In this document: piece by piece, positions 54,148-63,716 of the stretch
Numbering within the stretch: the first letter of the stretch is position 1
How the letters are laid out: each line of letters opens with the position of its first letter
Made by a program: the position numbers and the translations under genes
Notes under the pieces: generated by a model
The model's database searches: none
The model's input: the letters and a program-made list of their open reading frames with translations, nothing else
Told to the model about the DNA's origin: nothing
Assembly (NCBI RefSeq): GCF_030435705.1
Contig: NZ_CP129382.1
Location: 2,108,001 to 2,172,000 of the forward strand
Direction of reading: 5' to 3'
Length of the DNA stretch: 64,000 nucleotides
Origin: Rhizobium sp. SSA_523
Lineage (GTDB): Bacteria > Pseudomonadota > Alphaproteobacteria > Rhizobiales > Rhizobiaceae

Positions 54148-55542
54148 TCAATCGCCGGGCGGTTCCGGCCAGGACATCACGCCGCCGCTCCAGGTCTCGA
54201 AAGCCTTGGCCAATCGCAGCACGAAGAGGTCGTCGAAACGCGGTCCGACGATTTGCAGGCCGATCGGCATGCCGGATCGCGAGAAGCCGCAATTGATGGA
54301 GGCGGCCGGCTGCTCCGACATGTTCCACGGCACGGTAAAGGCGATATGCTCGAAGGGGGCTGCCGGATCATTGGTCGGAGAGGCCCATTCCGCCGGGTAG
54401 GAGATGACGGGACTGGTGGGCGAGATGACGGCATCGACCGTTGAAAACAAAGCGGCGCAGGCCTTGCGCATCTCGATCGTCTGGTTGAAGCCGCTGACGG
54501 CCTCGGCGCCGGTCAGGCGGGCGCCCCCCTCCGCCCAGTCGAAGATATAGGGCAGGATCAGGCGCTGACGCTCCTGGTCCATCGCCTCGATCTCGCCCCA
54601 GAAGCGGGCGCGCCAGAAGCGGTCCAGACCGTCCATCATGGCGCGCGTCATGACCGGCGCAACCGGAACGACCTCCGCCCCCGCCTGTTCGAAGAGCCGC
54701 GCGGCGGCGATGACCGCATCCTTCACCTCCTCGTCCGGCGCGAGCCCGGTTCCGGCATCGAGCATAAGGCCGATCGTCAGGCCGCGCGGCTCAATGCCAA
54801 GATCCAGCCAGTCGAAGCTGTTCGGCGCCAGCGATGTCGCATCGCGCCAGTCCGGACGCGACAAAGGTCCCATGGCAAGCGCCGCATCCTCGACGAAACG
54901 TGTCATCGGCCCGGCACAGCGGCCGACATAGAAGGGATCGACCGGGATGCGCCCCTGGCTGGGCTTGAAGCCGAAAATGCCCGTCCACCCGGCGGGAAGA
55001 CGGATCGAACCGCCAATATCGGTGCCGATATGCAGGGGCCCGAAGGCCGCAGCCGCCGCCGCCGCGGCACCCGCACTCGACCCGCCCGGATTCTGGCTGA
55101 GGTTCCAGGGATTGCGGCTCAGCGGGTGGAAGCTGGAAAGCCCCGAGGACAGCATGCCGTAATCGGGACAGGTCGTCTTTGCAAACAGGATGGCGCCCTC
55201 TTCGCGGCAACGGGCGGCGATGGGCGCATCCTCCTGTGCGGGACGGAGCTCCACGGCACGGGTGCCGAGCGGCACGGGATCGCCCTCGGTCGCGATAAGC
55301 TCCTTCAACGAGACCGGGATCCCGTCCAGCAGGCCGAGCGGCCGGCCTTCGGCCCAGCGTTCGGTGGCCGCGTCCGCCTCACGCCGTGCCCGCTCCAGAT
55401 CATAGAGATAGAGCGCCTGCACATGCGGCTCGAAGGCCGCGATCCGCGCCTCAACCACATCCCAATATTCCCGCGGGGAAAGCGACTTCTGGGAGAAAAG
55501 GGTCCGGATCTGCCGTATCGTGAGGGTCAGCAAGTCGTGCAT
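54148..55542 (-). CDS. Amidase (amidase-signature family)
   Basis: A 464-residue amidase. The Ser-cisSer-Lys triad region is present: the Gly/Ser-rich signature GGSSAGAAAAAAAAFGPLHIGTDIGGSIRLPA near residue 150-180 (serines in both parts) and the upstream lysine in ILFAKTTCPDYG. It hydrolyses an amide in the cytoplasm; substrate unknown. It follows the DppC-type permease gene by 22 bp as the last gene of the peptide cluster, so it likely acts on the imported compound. Confidence 0.92.
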   Translation of the reverse strand: MHDLLTLTIRQIRTLFSQKSLSPREYWDVVEARIAAFEPHVQALYLYDLERARREADAATERWAEGRPLGLLDGIPVSLKELIATEGDPVPLGTRAVELRPAQEDAPIAARCREEGAILFAKTTCPDYGMLSSGLSSFHPLSRNPWNLSQNPGGSSAGAAAAAAAAFGPLHIGTDIGGSIRLPAGWTGIFGFKPSQGRIPVDPFYVGRCAGPMTRFVEDAALAMGPLSRPDWRDATSLAPNSFDWLDLGIEPRGLTIGLMLDAGTGLAPDEEVKDAVIAAARLFEQAGAEVVPVAPVMTRAMMDGLDRFWRARFWGEIEAMDQERQRLILPYIFDWAEGGARLTGAEAVSGFNQTIEMRKACAALFSTVDAVISPTSPVISYPAEWASPTNDPAAPFEHIAFTVPWNMSEQPAASINCGFSRSGMPIGLQIVGPRFDDLFVLRLAKAFETWSGGVMSWPEPPGD

Positions 55543-55564
55543 GGCATCATGGTTCCGTCGAAAT

Positions 55565-56383
55565 TCAGAATGGGTCCCGTGGATCGAGGAGGTCGCGCAG
55601 GCCGTCGCCCAGCATGTTGAGCCCCATCACGGCAAGCGCGATCGCAAGGCCCGGAAGCAGGGCAAGCCAGGGCGCCTGGCCGAAAAAGGTCTGGGCTTCG
55701 GACAGCATGCGTCCCCAGCTCGGCGCCGGCGGGGGCATTCCAAGCCCGAGAAAGCTCAAACCCGCTTCGGTGAGGATGGCGAGACCGAGCTGGATGGTGA
55801 TCTGCACGATGATCTGGTTGGATATGTTCGGCAGGACATGCACCAGGGTGATCCTGGCGCGGTTGCGGCCCATGCCGATGGCGGCCGTCACATAGTCGCG
55901 CGTCCAGATCTGCCGGGCGGCCCCAAGGGTCAGCCGGGCAAAGACCGGGACCATGAACACGGCGATGGCAATGATGGCGGTGAAGCGCCCGGCGCCGATA
56001 AAGGCCCCCAGGAGCATGGCCGAGAGAATGGGTGGAACGGCAAAGATGATGTCGCAGATGCGCATCACGATCGCCTCGGTCATGCCGCGAATGGCCGCGA
56101 CGACCACGCCGACGAGCGTTCCGGCAAAGGCCCCGATAAAAACCGCCAGCACGGAGGTGGAGAGCGAATTCCAGGCGCCGACCATCAAAAGCGATAGAAT
56201 ATCGCGGCCGAACGGGTCGGTGCCCAGCAGGCCGTGTGCCAGCGGCGGCTTCAACCGGTGAGCGATCTGCATCCGCGTGGGCGAGACCGGCGTCCAGACG
56301 AGCGAGACGAGTGCGATGCCGACCAGCAGCAGCGTGATCACGAGGCCGAGCGACAGGGAGGGGCGGCGCAGGAAGAACGACAT
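55565..56383 (-). CDS. Peptide ABC transporter permease (DppC type), system 2
   Basis: A 272-residue permease with LLGTDPFGRDILSLLMVG and the EAA loop DYVTAAIGMGRNRARITLVHVLPN. Its start touches the stop codon of the DppB-type gene (1-bp overlap). With it, this forms the channel of the second peptide importer; no ATPase genes lie next to the pair, so it probably uses those at 60.1-61.7 kb. Confidence 0.93.
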   Translation of the reverse strand: MSFFLRRPSLSLGLVITLLLVGIALVSLVWTPVSPTRMQIAHRLKPPLAHGLLGTDPFGRDILSLLMVGAWNSLSTSVLAVFIGAFAGTLVGVVVAAIRGMTEAIVMRICDIIFAVPPILSAMLLGAFIGAGRFTAIIAIAVFMVPVFARLTLGAARQIWTRDYVTAAIGMGRNRARITLVHVLPNISNQIIVQITIQLGLAILTEAGLSFLGLGMPPPAPSWGRMLSEAQTFFGQAPWLALLPGLAIALAVMGLNMLGDGLRDLLDPRDPF

Positions 56384-57333
56384 CAGCTGATCCCTGCCCG
56401 GAGCCGCGGATCGATCACGAGATAAGCGAGATCCACCAGAAAATTCATGACGATCACCAGCGCGGAGAAGAACAGCACGACATCCTGCATCACCACCACA
56501 TCGCGCTGGGCGAGCGCCTGATAGGCCAGCCGCCCAAGGCCGGGCAGAGTAAAGACGTTTTCGACCAGCACGGCACCGGCGATCAGGAAGGTGAATTGCA
56601 GGCCGAGCATGGTGACGACCGGAATGAGCGCATTGGGCATGGCATGCCGCCAGAGGGCGGCCCGTTCCGACAGGCCCTTGGAGCGGGCGGTTCGCACATA
56701 ATCCTCCCGCATCACTTCCAGCACCGCCGATCGGGTGACACGCATCAGCACGCCCGCCTGTGGCAGCGCGAGTGCGACCGCCGGGAGCAGGAGCGCCTGG
56801 AGCGCCGCGCCGAGGCCGGCACTCCAGCCGGGAAAGCCGCCGGATGGCATGATGCCAAGCGTGGTGGAAAACAGGATGATCAGGAGCAGCCCGACCCAGA
56901 AGGCGGGTACGGCGATGCTGACATGGGAGAAAAGGCCGGACACCATATCCCAGCCGCCATTCTGGTGACGGGCGGCCTGCACGCCAAGCGGCAGGGCGAT
57001 GACGACGGAGAGGAGGATCGCCATCAGCGCCAGCGGCACGGTGACCGTCAGTCGTTCGGCAATCAGCCCGGCGACCGGAACGCCATAGGTGTAGGACTGG
57101 CCGAGATCACCGCGAAACACGCCGCCAAGCCAGGCGAGATAGCGGGCGGCGAGCGGCCGGTCGAGCCCCATGTCTCTTTGCAGCGCCGCAAGCGTATCCG
57201 GACTGGCCGAGGTGCCCAGAATGATGGAGGCCGGATCCCCCGGCAGGAGATCCATCACCGTGAAGATGATGGCGGAGACCAGAAGAAGCGTCAGAAGGAG
57301 ACCGGCAAACCGGCGGAGAATTAGCGCAATCAT
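56383..57333 (-). CDS. Peptide ABC transporter permease (DppB type), system 2
   Basis: A 316-residue permease starting MIALILRRFAGLLLTLLLVS, with six helices and the EAA loop YVRTARSKGLSERAALWRHAMPNALIPVVT. ATG at 57333 has AGGA upstream; 25 more codons are open upstream but run into GC-rich intergenic sequence. It follows the binding-protein gene after 154 bp. Confidence 0.93.
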   Translation of the reverse strand: MIALILRRFAGLLLTLLLVSAIIFTVMDLLPGDPASIILGTSASPDTLAALQRDMGLDRPLAARYLAWLGGVFRGDLGQSYTYGVPVAGLIAERLTVTVPLALMAILLSVVIALPLGVQAARHQNGGWDMVSGLFSHVSIAVPAFWVGLLLIILFSTTLGIMPSGGFPGWSAGLGAALQALLLPAVALALPQAGVLMRVTRSAVLEVMREDYVRTARSKGLSERAALWRHAMPNALIPVVTMLGLQFTFLIAGAVLVENVFTLPGLGRLAYQALAQRDVVVMQDVVLFFSALVIVMNFLVDLAYLVIDPRLRAGIS

Positions 57334-57487
57334 ATCCTGTCCCTCCGGGCTCCGCGGAGCGAAGGATGAAATGCCTGAGGCAGGCATGCAACGGAAATCG
57401 AGGGACACGGGTCAAGCCCCCCTCCGGCCTGCCCGCCAGGGGGCGGCGTCACCCTGTTCCCAGAGGCGGGACGACCCGGCCTGCGCC

Positions 57488-59029
57488 TCACTCCGTCCAA
57501 TGCACCTGCGACAGAACATTGGAGGGGATGGGCTCGTTTTCCCAGAGCCCGACCACTTTCTTGTCCCATACGCCGAGCTTCGGCATCACGAAGAGGAAGA
57601 GCGCCGGCACATCCGTTGCAAGGATTGTCTGCGCCTCGCCATAGAGCCTTTCCTGCTCGGCCGCATCGGTGGTGGCCTCCACCTTGTCCAGCACCGCGTT
57701 GAAGGCCGGGTTCTTGTAATTGAAGTAATAGGGATCGCGCGCATAGATATCGATATCCATCGGTTCGGCATGTGCGACGATGGTCATGTCGAACTTGCCG
57801 CCCTTGAAGACGTCCGCCACCCACTTGGCCGGAAACTCGGTCGTCTCTATGCTCATGGTCACGCCGATTTCGGCAAACATGGCCTGCAGGATCTGCGCAG
57901 AGCGCTGCGCATAGACCATTTGCGGCGCCTTGATCGTGAAGGTGAAGCCGTCAGGATAGCCCGCTTCCGCAAGCAGCGCCTTGGCCTTTTCCGGATCATA
58001 AGGATGGGTGCCCGTCAGGTCCAGATAGCCCCGATCATTCGGCGTATAGTGACTGCCGATGGGCGTTCCGAAGCCGGACCAGGCGCCCTCGACCACCGCA
58101 GCACGGTCCACCGCCATCATCAGCGCCTGGCGCACCCGCCGGTCGTCGAAGGGCTTTTGGGCATTGTTCATGCCGGCAACCACTTTCAGTTCGGTATTGC
58201 CGATGACCGTCGCCAGCCGGTCCTCGGCTTTCAGGCTTTCCACCAGTTCGGGCGCGCCGAATTCCGGGACGGCATCCACATCGCCGGACTTCAGCGCAGC
58301 TGCCTGCGCCTGCGGATCGCCGATGAAGCGGAAGGTCGCCTTTTCCAGCTTTGCCGCGCCGGAGGCATTCCAGTAATCGGGATTGCGCGCCAGTTCCACG
58401 GAAGCGCCCTTGGTCCAGGTGACGAAGCGGAAGGGCCCGGTGCCTACCGGCATCGTCTTGTTGGTCTCTGCCGATTTCGGCGCGACCATGGAGGAGGACG
58501 GCCAGCCGAGCCAATAGAGAAGGCTGCTTGTCGGCTTCTTCAGGGTCAGGATGAGCGTTGCCGGATCCGGTGTCTCGACCGTCTCGATCGATGTGAAATA
58601 CCGCTTCTGCGGATTGACCGAGTCTGCGCCTCTGGCTCGATCGATCGCGAATTTCGCCACGGCGGAATCGAAGGCCTCGCCGTCATGGAACTTCACCCCC
58701 TGGCGAAGCTTGAACGTATAGGTGAGGCCGTCCGGAGAGATGGTCCAGCTCTCGGCGAGCTGCGGCTGGATCTTGCCGTCGCGATCGATCGTCGTCAGCC
58801 CCTCGAAGATATTCTGCCAGGTCACCTGCCCGATCGCCACGGGAGCGGCGATCGTCGGATCAAGTCCGGTGGGTTCCACGGCCATGGCCAGCGTCAGATC
58901 GGTCCTTGGTGCCGCAGCCGCCGGAAGTCCGAAGGAAAGCGCCAGGCCGACCGTTGCCGACAGTCCGAACAGGCTGCGGCGCGACAGGCGGCTAACGGAC
59001 AAAAGAAAATCTCGATGCATGGGCGGCAT
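57488..59029 (-). CDS. Peptide ABC transporter substrate-binding protein (SBP_bac_5), system 2
   Basis: A 513-residue periplasmic binding protein. The N-terminus has a twin-arginine-like segment (LSRRSLFGLSATVGLALS) and an AAAAP cleavage region, so export by Tat is possible. The domain pattern includes YTFKLRQGVKFHDGEAFDSAVAKF and TGPFRFVTWTKGASVELARNPDYWN. It should bind a dipeptide, oligopeptide or related amide. It lies directly downstream of the LysR gene (121-bp gap). Confidence 0.93.
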   Translation of the reverse strand: MPPMHRDFLLSVSRLSRRSLFGLSATVGLALSFGLPAAAAPRTDLTLAMAVEPTGLDPTIAAPVAIGQVTWQNIFEGLTTIDRDGKIQPQLAESWTISPDGLTYTFKLRQGVKFHDGEAFDSAVAKFAIDRARGADSVNPQKRYFTSIETVETPDPATLILTLKKPTSSLLYWLGWPSSSMVAPKSAETNKTMPVGTGPFRFVTWTKGASVELARNPDYWNASGAAKLEKATFRFIGDPQAQAAALKSGDVDAVPEFGAPELVESLKAEDRLATVIGNTELKVVAGMNNAQKPFDDRRVRQALMMAVDRAAVVEGAWSGFGTPIGSHYTPNDRGYLDLTGTHPYDPEKAKALLAEAGYPDGFTFTIKAPQMVYAQRSAQILQAMFAEIGVTMSIETTEFPAKWVADVFKGGKFDMTIVAHAEPMDIDIYARDPYYFNYKNPAFNAVLDKVEATTDAAEQERLYGEAQTILATDVPALFLFVMPKLGVWDKKVVGLWENEPIPSNVLSQVHWTE

Positions 59030-59150
59030 CCCCTGTTTTGCCTGATGGACGCTGCAGCGCTTCGCCCAAGGCTCGGTTGAGCCTCCAGAGTGGCACGGCT
59101 CTCGCGCTCACACAATTAGCATTTTTATGGTAGCCGTGTAACGGAAAACG

Positions 59151-60083
59151 CTACACGGACATGCTGCCGGTCCGGGCCGGCTTGCGGCCGGAAGGCCCGC
59201 GCATGAAGCCTTCGATGAAATCGACGAGTTTTCCGGCGGCGAACGACAATTGCCGATCGGGCGCAACGCAAAGGTCTATCGTGGTACGGACGCCTTTGCC
59301 GGCGGCCACCGGAATGGCGGCCATCATCCCGGCCTCGATTTCCCGCTGCACGGCCAGCGCCGGCAAAAGCGTCACCGCCGCCTTTTGCAGGACGAGCTCC
59401 TTCAGCATTTCCAGCGCGCCGGTCACGAAGACCGGATCGAGGTCGATGCCCAGCTTTTCGAACTGCTCCTCGAAGGCCTGTCTCGCGCCGAAACTCTTGT
59501 CCGGCAAAGCGAGCGCCAGGCCGGCGATCTCCTTCAGCGGAATGTCGGGCCGGCCCGCCGCCGGGTGATCCGCCCAAGTGATCAGGTCATAGGTGATCTC
59601 GGAGCGCAGCCTGACCTTCACCCCCTGCATTTTCGGCGCAAACAGCGTCACCACCAGATCGGCCTCCGCCGCTGCGAGAGCCTCTATCGCCTGTCGCGCG
59701 CTGGTGATCATCACCGAAAAACGCAGCTTCGGATAGCGCAGCGAAAATTGCGCCAGCACCGGGGCTAGCAGGTTGGCCACGGTCGCGCCATTGGCATAGA
59801 TCACCACCCTGCCCCGCTGCAGGCCCTGCAGATCATCGATCAGCTGGTGAACATGCTCCAGCTCGCGAAAGGTGCGTCCGGCGCGCGCCGCTAGCAATTC
59901 GCCGGCGGCCGTGAGCTTGATGCCGCGATTGGAGCGTTCCACGAGGGCCGTGCCGAAGAAATGCTCCAGGTTTTCGATCTGCCGGCTGACGGCGGTCGGC
60001 GCCACATTGAGGTTCTCGGCAGCCGCGCGCATCGAATTGGTGCGCACCAGCTCATCGAAATACAGAAGGGCGCGAAGCTGCAT
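59151..60083 (-). CDS. LysR-family transcriptional regulator
   Basis: A 310-residue LysR protein. The N-terminal winged HTH reads MQLRALLYFDELVRTNSMRA then ENLNVAPTAVSRQIENLE; the remainder is the two-lobed effector domain. The ATG at 60083 was chosen; the upstream extension of ten codons starts at TTG. It lies between the ATPase genes of system 1 and the binding protein of system 2, and so probably controls the double peptide cluster. It is codirectional, not divergent as most LysR genes are. Confidence 0.88.
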   Translation of the reverse strand: MQLRALLYFDELVRTNSMRAAAENLNVAPTAVSRQIENLEHFFGTALVERSNRGIKLTAAGELLAARAGRTFRELEHVHQLIDDLQGLQRGRVVIYANGATVANLLAPVLAQFSLRYPKLRFSVMITSARQAIEALAAAEADLVVTLFAPKMQGVKVRLRSEITYDLITWADHPAAGRPDIPLKEIAGLALALPDKSFGARQAFEEQFEKLGIDLDPVFVTGALEMLKELVLQKAAVTLLPALAVQREIEAGMMAAIPVAAGKGVRTTIDLCVAPDRQLSFAAGKLVDFIEGFMRGPSGRKPARTGSMSV

Positions 60084-60122
60084 AGGGGGTCCCGCAGGGT
60101 GAAAGAAGGGCAAGCCTTTGCG

Positions 60123-60875
60123 TCAGGTCCGGCGAAAGCCTTCGCTGGCCACCAGCAACTCGCGCGTATAATCGGCGGAAAAGGCGCGCTTTTCCAGTGC
60201 CTCCACCAAAACAGTTTCCACCACCTCGCCCTTGCGCATCACCGCCAGGCGATCGCACATATGGCTGACCACGCCGAGGTCATGGCTGACCATGACGAAG
60301 GTCAGGCCGCGATCCTTGCGCGCCTGTTCCAGCAGATTGAGGATCTCCGCCTGGATGGAGGCATCCAGCGCCGAGGTGGGCTCATCGAGAAGCAGGATCT
60401 TCGGCTCGAGAATGAGCGCCCTTGCAATGGCGATGCGCTGGCGCTGGCCGCCGGATAATTGGTGGGAATAGCGAAAGCGGAAGCCGGCGCCGAGACCCAC
60501 TTCATCCAGCGCCCGGGCAATGCGGGCATCGACATCGGAAAAGCCGTGAATGTCCAGTGGCTCCAGCAGAAGACGATCCACCGTCTGGCGTGGATGCAGC
60601 GAGCCATAGGGGTCCTGGAAGACCATCTGCACCGTGCGATAGAAGTCCCGGTCGCGCTTCTGCCCGTCATAGCGCTTGCCGGACACGGTCAACGTCCCGC
60701 TTTCGAAGGCGTTGAGACCGGCAACCGCCCGCAGCAAGGTCGACTTGCCGGAACCGGATTCGCCGACAAGGCCGAAGGATTCACCCTCGACGACGCTGAG
60801 GCTGACGCCGTTCAGCGCCACGAATTCATCGAAGGCGACCACCATGTCGCGGATCGACAGGACCTCTCTGGTCAT
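60123..60875 (-). CDS. Peptide ABC transporter ATP-binding protein (DppF type)
   Basis: A 250-residue ATPase with Walker A GESGSGKSTLL, signature LSGGQRQR and Walker B ILLLDEPTSALD. GGAG lies 8 nt before the ATG at 60875, which overlaps the stop of the DppD-type gene by 4 bp. Without the C-terminal extension typical of DppF it is short. It pairs with DppD as the ATPase motor. Confidence 0.92.
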   Translation of the reverse strand: MTREVLSIRDMVVAFDEFVALNGVSLSVVEGESFGLVGESGSGKSTLLRAVAGLNAFESGTLTVSGKRYDGQKRDRDFYRTVQMVFQDPYGSLHPRQTVDRLLLEPLDIHGFSDVDARIARALDEVGLGAGFRFRYSHQLSGGQRQRIAIARALILEPKILLLDEPTSALDASIQAEILNLLEQARKDRGLTFVMVSHDLGVVSHMCDRLAVMRKGEVVETVLVEALEKRAFSADYTRELLVASEGFRRT

Positions 60876-61705
60876 AGCGCCCACTCCGGCTTGCGCGCCA
60901 GCACGGGCAGCGGATGGCGGTTGGAGCCGATGGTCGGCAGGCAATTCAGCAATCCTTGCGTATAGGGATGTTTGGCCAGAGCGAGGTCGGCGGATGGCAA
61001 TTCCTCCACGACCCGGCCGGCATACATGACCAGCACCCGGTCGCAGAAGGAGGAGACGAGGCGCAGGTCATGGCTGATGAAGATCAGTCCCATGCCGCGC
61101 TCGGCCACCAGCCTGTCAAGAATGGCGAGAACTTCGAGCTGCACCGTCACATCGAGCGCCGATGTCGGTTCGTCGGCAATCAGAAGTTCCGGGCCGCAGA
61201 CCAGCATCATGGCGATCATGACGCGTTGCCCCATGCCGCCGGACACTTCATGCGGATAGAGATCGAAGACCCGCTCCGGCTCGCGGATCTGGACCGCCTC
61301 CAGCATGGCGATCGCCCTTTCCCGCCCCTGCCGGAAGGAAACCCGCTCATGCGTCTTCAAGGTCTCGATGATCTGGCGGCCAATGGTCATGACCGGGTTC
61401 AGCGAATATTTCGGATCCTGCAAAATCATGGCCAGACGCTTGCCGCGCAGCGACCTGCGCTTTGCCGCGGAGGCGGAGAGAAGATCGATCCCGTCAAAGG
61501 TCAGCGCCTTGGCGGTGATCCTGGCATGGCCGGGCGTGAGCCCCATGATGGCGCGGCCGGTCTGCGACTTGCCCGAGCCGGACTCCCCGACGATTCCCAG
61601 TCTCTCTTTGCCAAGCGTAAACGAGACGCCGCGCACCGCCTCGACCGAGCCGGTGCGGGTTGGAAAGGAGACGCGCAGGTCATCGACCGTCAGAAGCGGT
61701 GTCAT
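60872..61705 (-). CDS. Peptide ABC transporter ATP-binding protein (DppD type)
   Basis: A 277-residue ATPase: Walker A GESGSGKSQT, signature VSGGMGQR, Walker B LLIADEPTSALD, and the oligopeptide motif HPYTQGLL near the C-terminus. AAGGAGG precedes the ATG at 61705, which overlaps the upstream DppC-type stop by 4 bp. A fully coupled dppBCDF series runs from 63695 to 60123. Confidence 0.93.
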   Translation of the reverse strand: MTPLLTVDDLRVSFPTRTGSVEAVRGVSFTLGKERLGIVGESGSGKSQTGRAIMGLTPGHARITAKALTFDGIDLLSASAAKRRSLRGKRLAMILQDPKYSLNPVMTIGRQIIETLKTHERVSFRQGRERAIAMLEAVQIREPERVFDLYPHEVSGGMGQRVMIAMMLVCGPELLIADEPTSALDVTVQLEVLAILDRLVAERGMGLIFISHDLRLVSSFCDRVLVMYAGRVVEELPSADLALAKHPYTQGLLNCLPTIGSNRHPLPVLARKPEWAL

Positions 61706-62631
61706 TGTCCGGCCTCCTTCGGATCGAGCGCATCGCGCAGGCCATCGCCCAGGAGATTGAAGCCGAGGCTGACGATCAGGATGGCAAAGCCCGGCATGGC
61801 GGCCACCCACCATTGATCGAGGATGAAACGGCGGCCGGACGCAATCATTGCGCCCCATTCCGGCAGCGGCGGCTGTGCGCCGAGCCCGAGAAAGCCCAGT
61901 CCCGCCGCCGTCAGGATGATGCCCGCCATGTCGAGCGTGACGCGCACGATGAGCGACGAGGTGCATAGCGGCATCACGTGCCGTAGAACGATGCGGAACG
62001 GCGATGCCCCCATCAGCTTCACGGCCGCGATGAATTCGGAATTGCGGAAGGTCAGCGTCTCGGCGCGGGCGATGCGCGCATAAGGCGGCCAGGACGTCAC
62101 GGCAATGGCGAGGATGGCGTTTTCGATGCCGGGTCCCAGAGCCGCCACCAGGGCCAGCGCCAGAACGAGCTTGGGAAAGGCGAGGAAGATGTCGGTGATC
62201 CGCATCAGGATCGCATCCACCCAGCCGCCGGCATAGCCCGAAACGGTGCCGATGATGAGACCGATGGGCGCCGCGATGATGGCCACCAGCACCACGACCA
62301 TCAGCGTCAGCCGGGAGCCCTGGATGAGGCGCGACAGGATATCGCGCCCTTGATCGTCCGTGCCGAGCCAGTAGCCGGGCGTGCCGGGCGGCAGGAGCTG
62401 GGCATTGCGCAGATCGCCCTGGACCGCACTGTGCGGGGCCAGAAGATCGGCAAAAGCGGCGACGAACAGCAGGGCAAGCAGGATGAACAGCCCGAGCAGC
62501 GCCAGGCGGTTTTCCGAAAAACGCCGCCAGATCACATAGGCACGCCCAAGCTTCGCCTGCCTTCGCGAGGTGGGTCTGTCGGATAGCAGCCAGGCCCGGC
62601 TATACGGCTTGTCTTCGGCAGTCATGCTCAT
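61702..62631 (-). CDS. Peptide ABC transporter permease (DppC type), system 1
   Basis: A 309-residue permease with YWLGTDDQGRDILSRLIQGS and the EAA loop EFIAAVKLMGASPFRIVLRHVMP. The start overlaps the DppB-type stop by 4 bp. The N-terminal ~35 residues are cytoplasmic and basic. Confidence 0.94.
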   Translation of the reverse strand: MSMTAEDKPYSRAWLLSDRPTSRRQAKLGRAYVIWRRFSENRLALLGLFILLALLFVAAFADLLAPHSAVQGDLRNAQLLPPGTPGYWLGTDDQGRDILSRLIQGSRLTLMVVVLVAIIAAPIGLIIGTVSGYAGGWVDAILMRITDIFLAFPKLVLALALVAALGPGIENAILAIAVTSWPPYARIARAETLTFRNSEFIAAVKLMGASPFRIVLRHVMPLCTSSLIVRVTLDMAGIILTAAGLGFLGLGAQPPLPEWGAMIASGRRFILDQWWVAAMPGFAILIVSLGFNLLGDGLRDALDPKEAGQ

Positions 62632-63695
62632 CGGCTGCGCGTCCTTGGATCAAGCGTGCGGTAGAGCACATCGGAAAAGAGGTTGATGCCGATGAAAACG
62701 GCGCCGATCACGATGGTCCCGCCAAGCACGGCGTTCATATCGGCATTCTGCAGCGAATTGGTGATGTAGAGGCCCAGTCCGGGCCACGAAAATATCGTTT
62801 CCGTCAGCACCGAACCCTCCAGCAGGCCGGCATAGGACAGAGCGATCACCGTCACCAGCGGCACGGCGGCGTTGCGCAGCGCATGGAACCAGATGATGCG
62901 GGTCTCCGACAGGCCCTTGGCCCGCGCGGCGACCACATATTCCTGGCTGAGCTCGTTCAGCATGAAGGAGCGCGTCATGCGGCTGATATAGGCGAGCGAG
63001 AAATAACCGAGAAGCGCGGCCGGCAAAGCGATGTGGCGGAACAGGTCCCAGAAGACATTCCATTGGCCGAGAACAAGCGCTTCCACCAGGAAGAAGCCCG
63101 TCTTCGGCGTGAATGTGAACTCGTAGACAATATCCATCCGCCCCGGATAGGCGACCCAGTTCAGTTTCGCATAGAAGACCAGCAAGGCCAGGAGCCCGAG
63201 CCAGAAGATCGGCACCGAATAGCCGATCAGGCCGATCACGCGCACCACCTGGTCTGCCAGGCTGTTGCGCTTGACCGCCGCCAGGACCCCGAGCGGCACG
63301 CCGAGGATCGCCCCGATCAGTGTGCCGAGCGTCGCGAGTTCGATGGTCGCCGGAAACACCCTCGCAATATCCGTCATGACCGGATTGGTGGTGAGCACGG
63401 ACGTGCCGAAATTGCCGGTCAGCGCATCGCGGATATAGAGGAAGAACTGCTGCCAGAGCGGCAGGTTGAGACCGAGTTCCTCGCGCACGCGCTCCACCAC
63501 ATGCGAGGGCGCCCGGTCGCCGACAATGGCAAGCGCCGGATCGATCGGGACCACCCGGCCGATGAAGAAGGTCACGGCGAGAAGGCCGAGGAATGTGGTA
63601 ACGACCGTCACGGCAAAGCGCAGGACGCCAAGCGTCCGCTTGGAGGCGCGGCTCCTGCCACGCCTCCTCACTGCGTTGGTTTGTAGAAGGCTCAC
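62628..63695 (-). CDS. Peptide ABC transporter permease (DppB type), system 1
   Basis: A 355-residue permease with a basic N-terminus (AVRRRGRSRASKR), six helices and the EAA loop EYVVAARAKGLSETRIIWFHALRNAAVPLVT. A periplasmic insert of about 30 residues (WVAYPGRMDIVYEFTFTPK) lies mid-protein. It follows the truncated binding-protein gene by 21 bp. Confidence 0.94.
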   Translation of the reverse strand: MSLLQTNAVRRRGRSRASKRTLGVLRFAVTVVTTFLGLLAVTFFIGRVVPIDPALAIVGDRAPSHVVERVREELGLNLPLWQQFFLYIRDALTGNFGTSVLTTNPVMTDIARVFPATIELATLGTLIGAILGVPLGVLAAVKRNSLADQVVRVIGLIGYSVPIFWLGLLALLVFYAKLNWVAYPGRMDIVYEFTFTPKTGFFLVEALVLGQWNVFWDLFRHIALPAALLGYFSLAYISRMTRSFMLNELSQEYVVAARAKGLSETRIIWFHALRNAAVPLVTVIALSYAGLLEGSVLTETIFSWPGLGLYITNSLQNADMNAVLGGTIVIGAVFIGINLFSDVLYRTLDPRTRSR

Positions 63696-63716
63696 AGGCC
63701 CGATCCTTGCAGGGAC

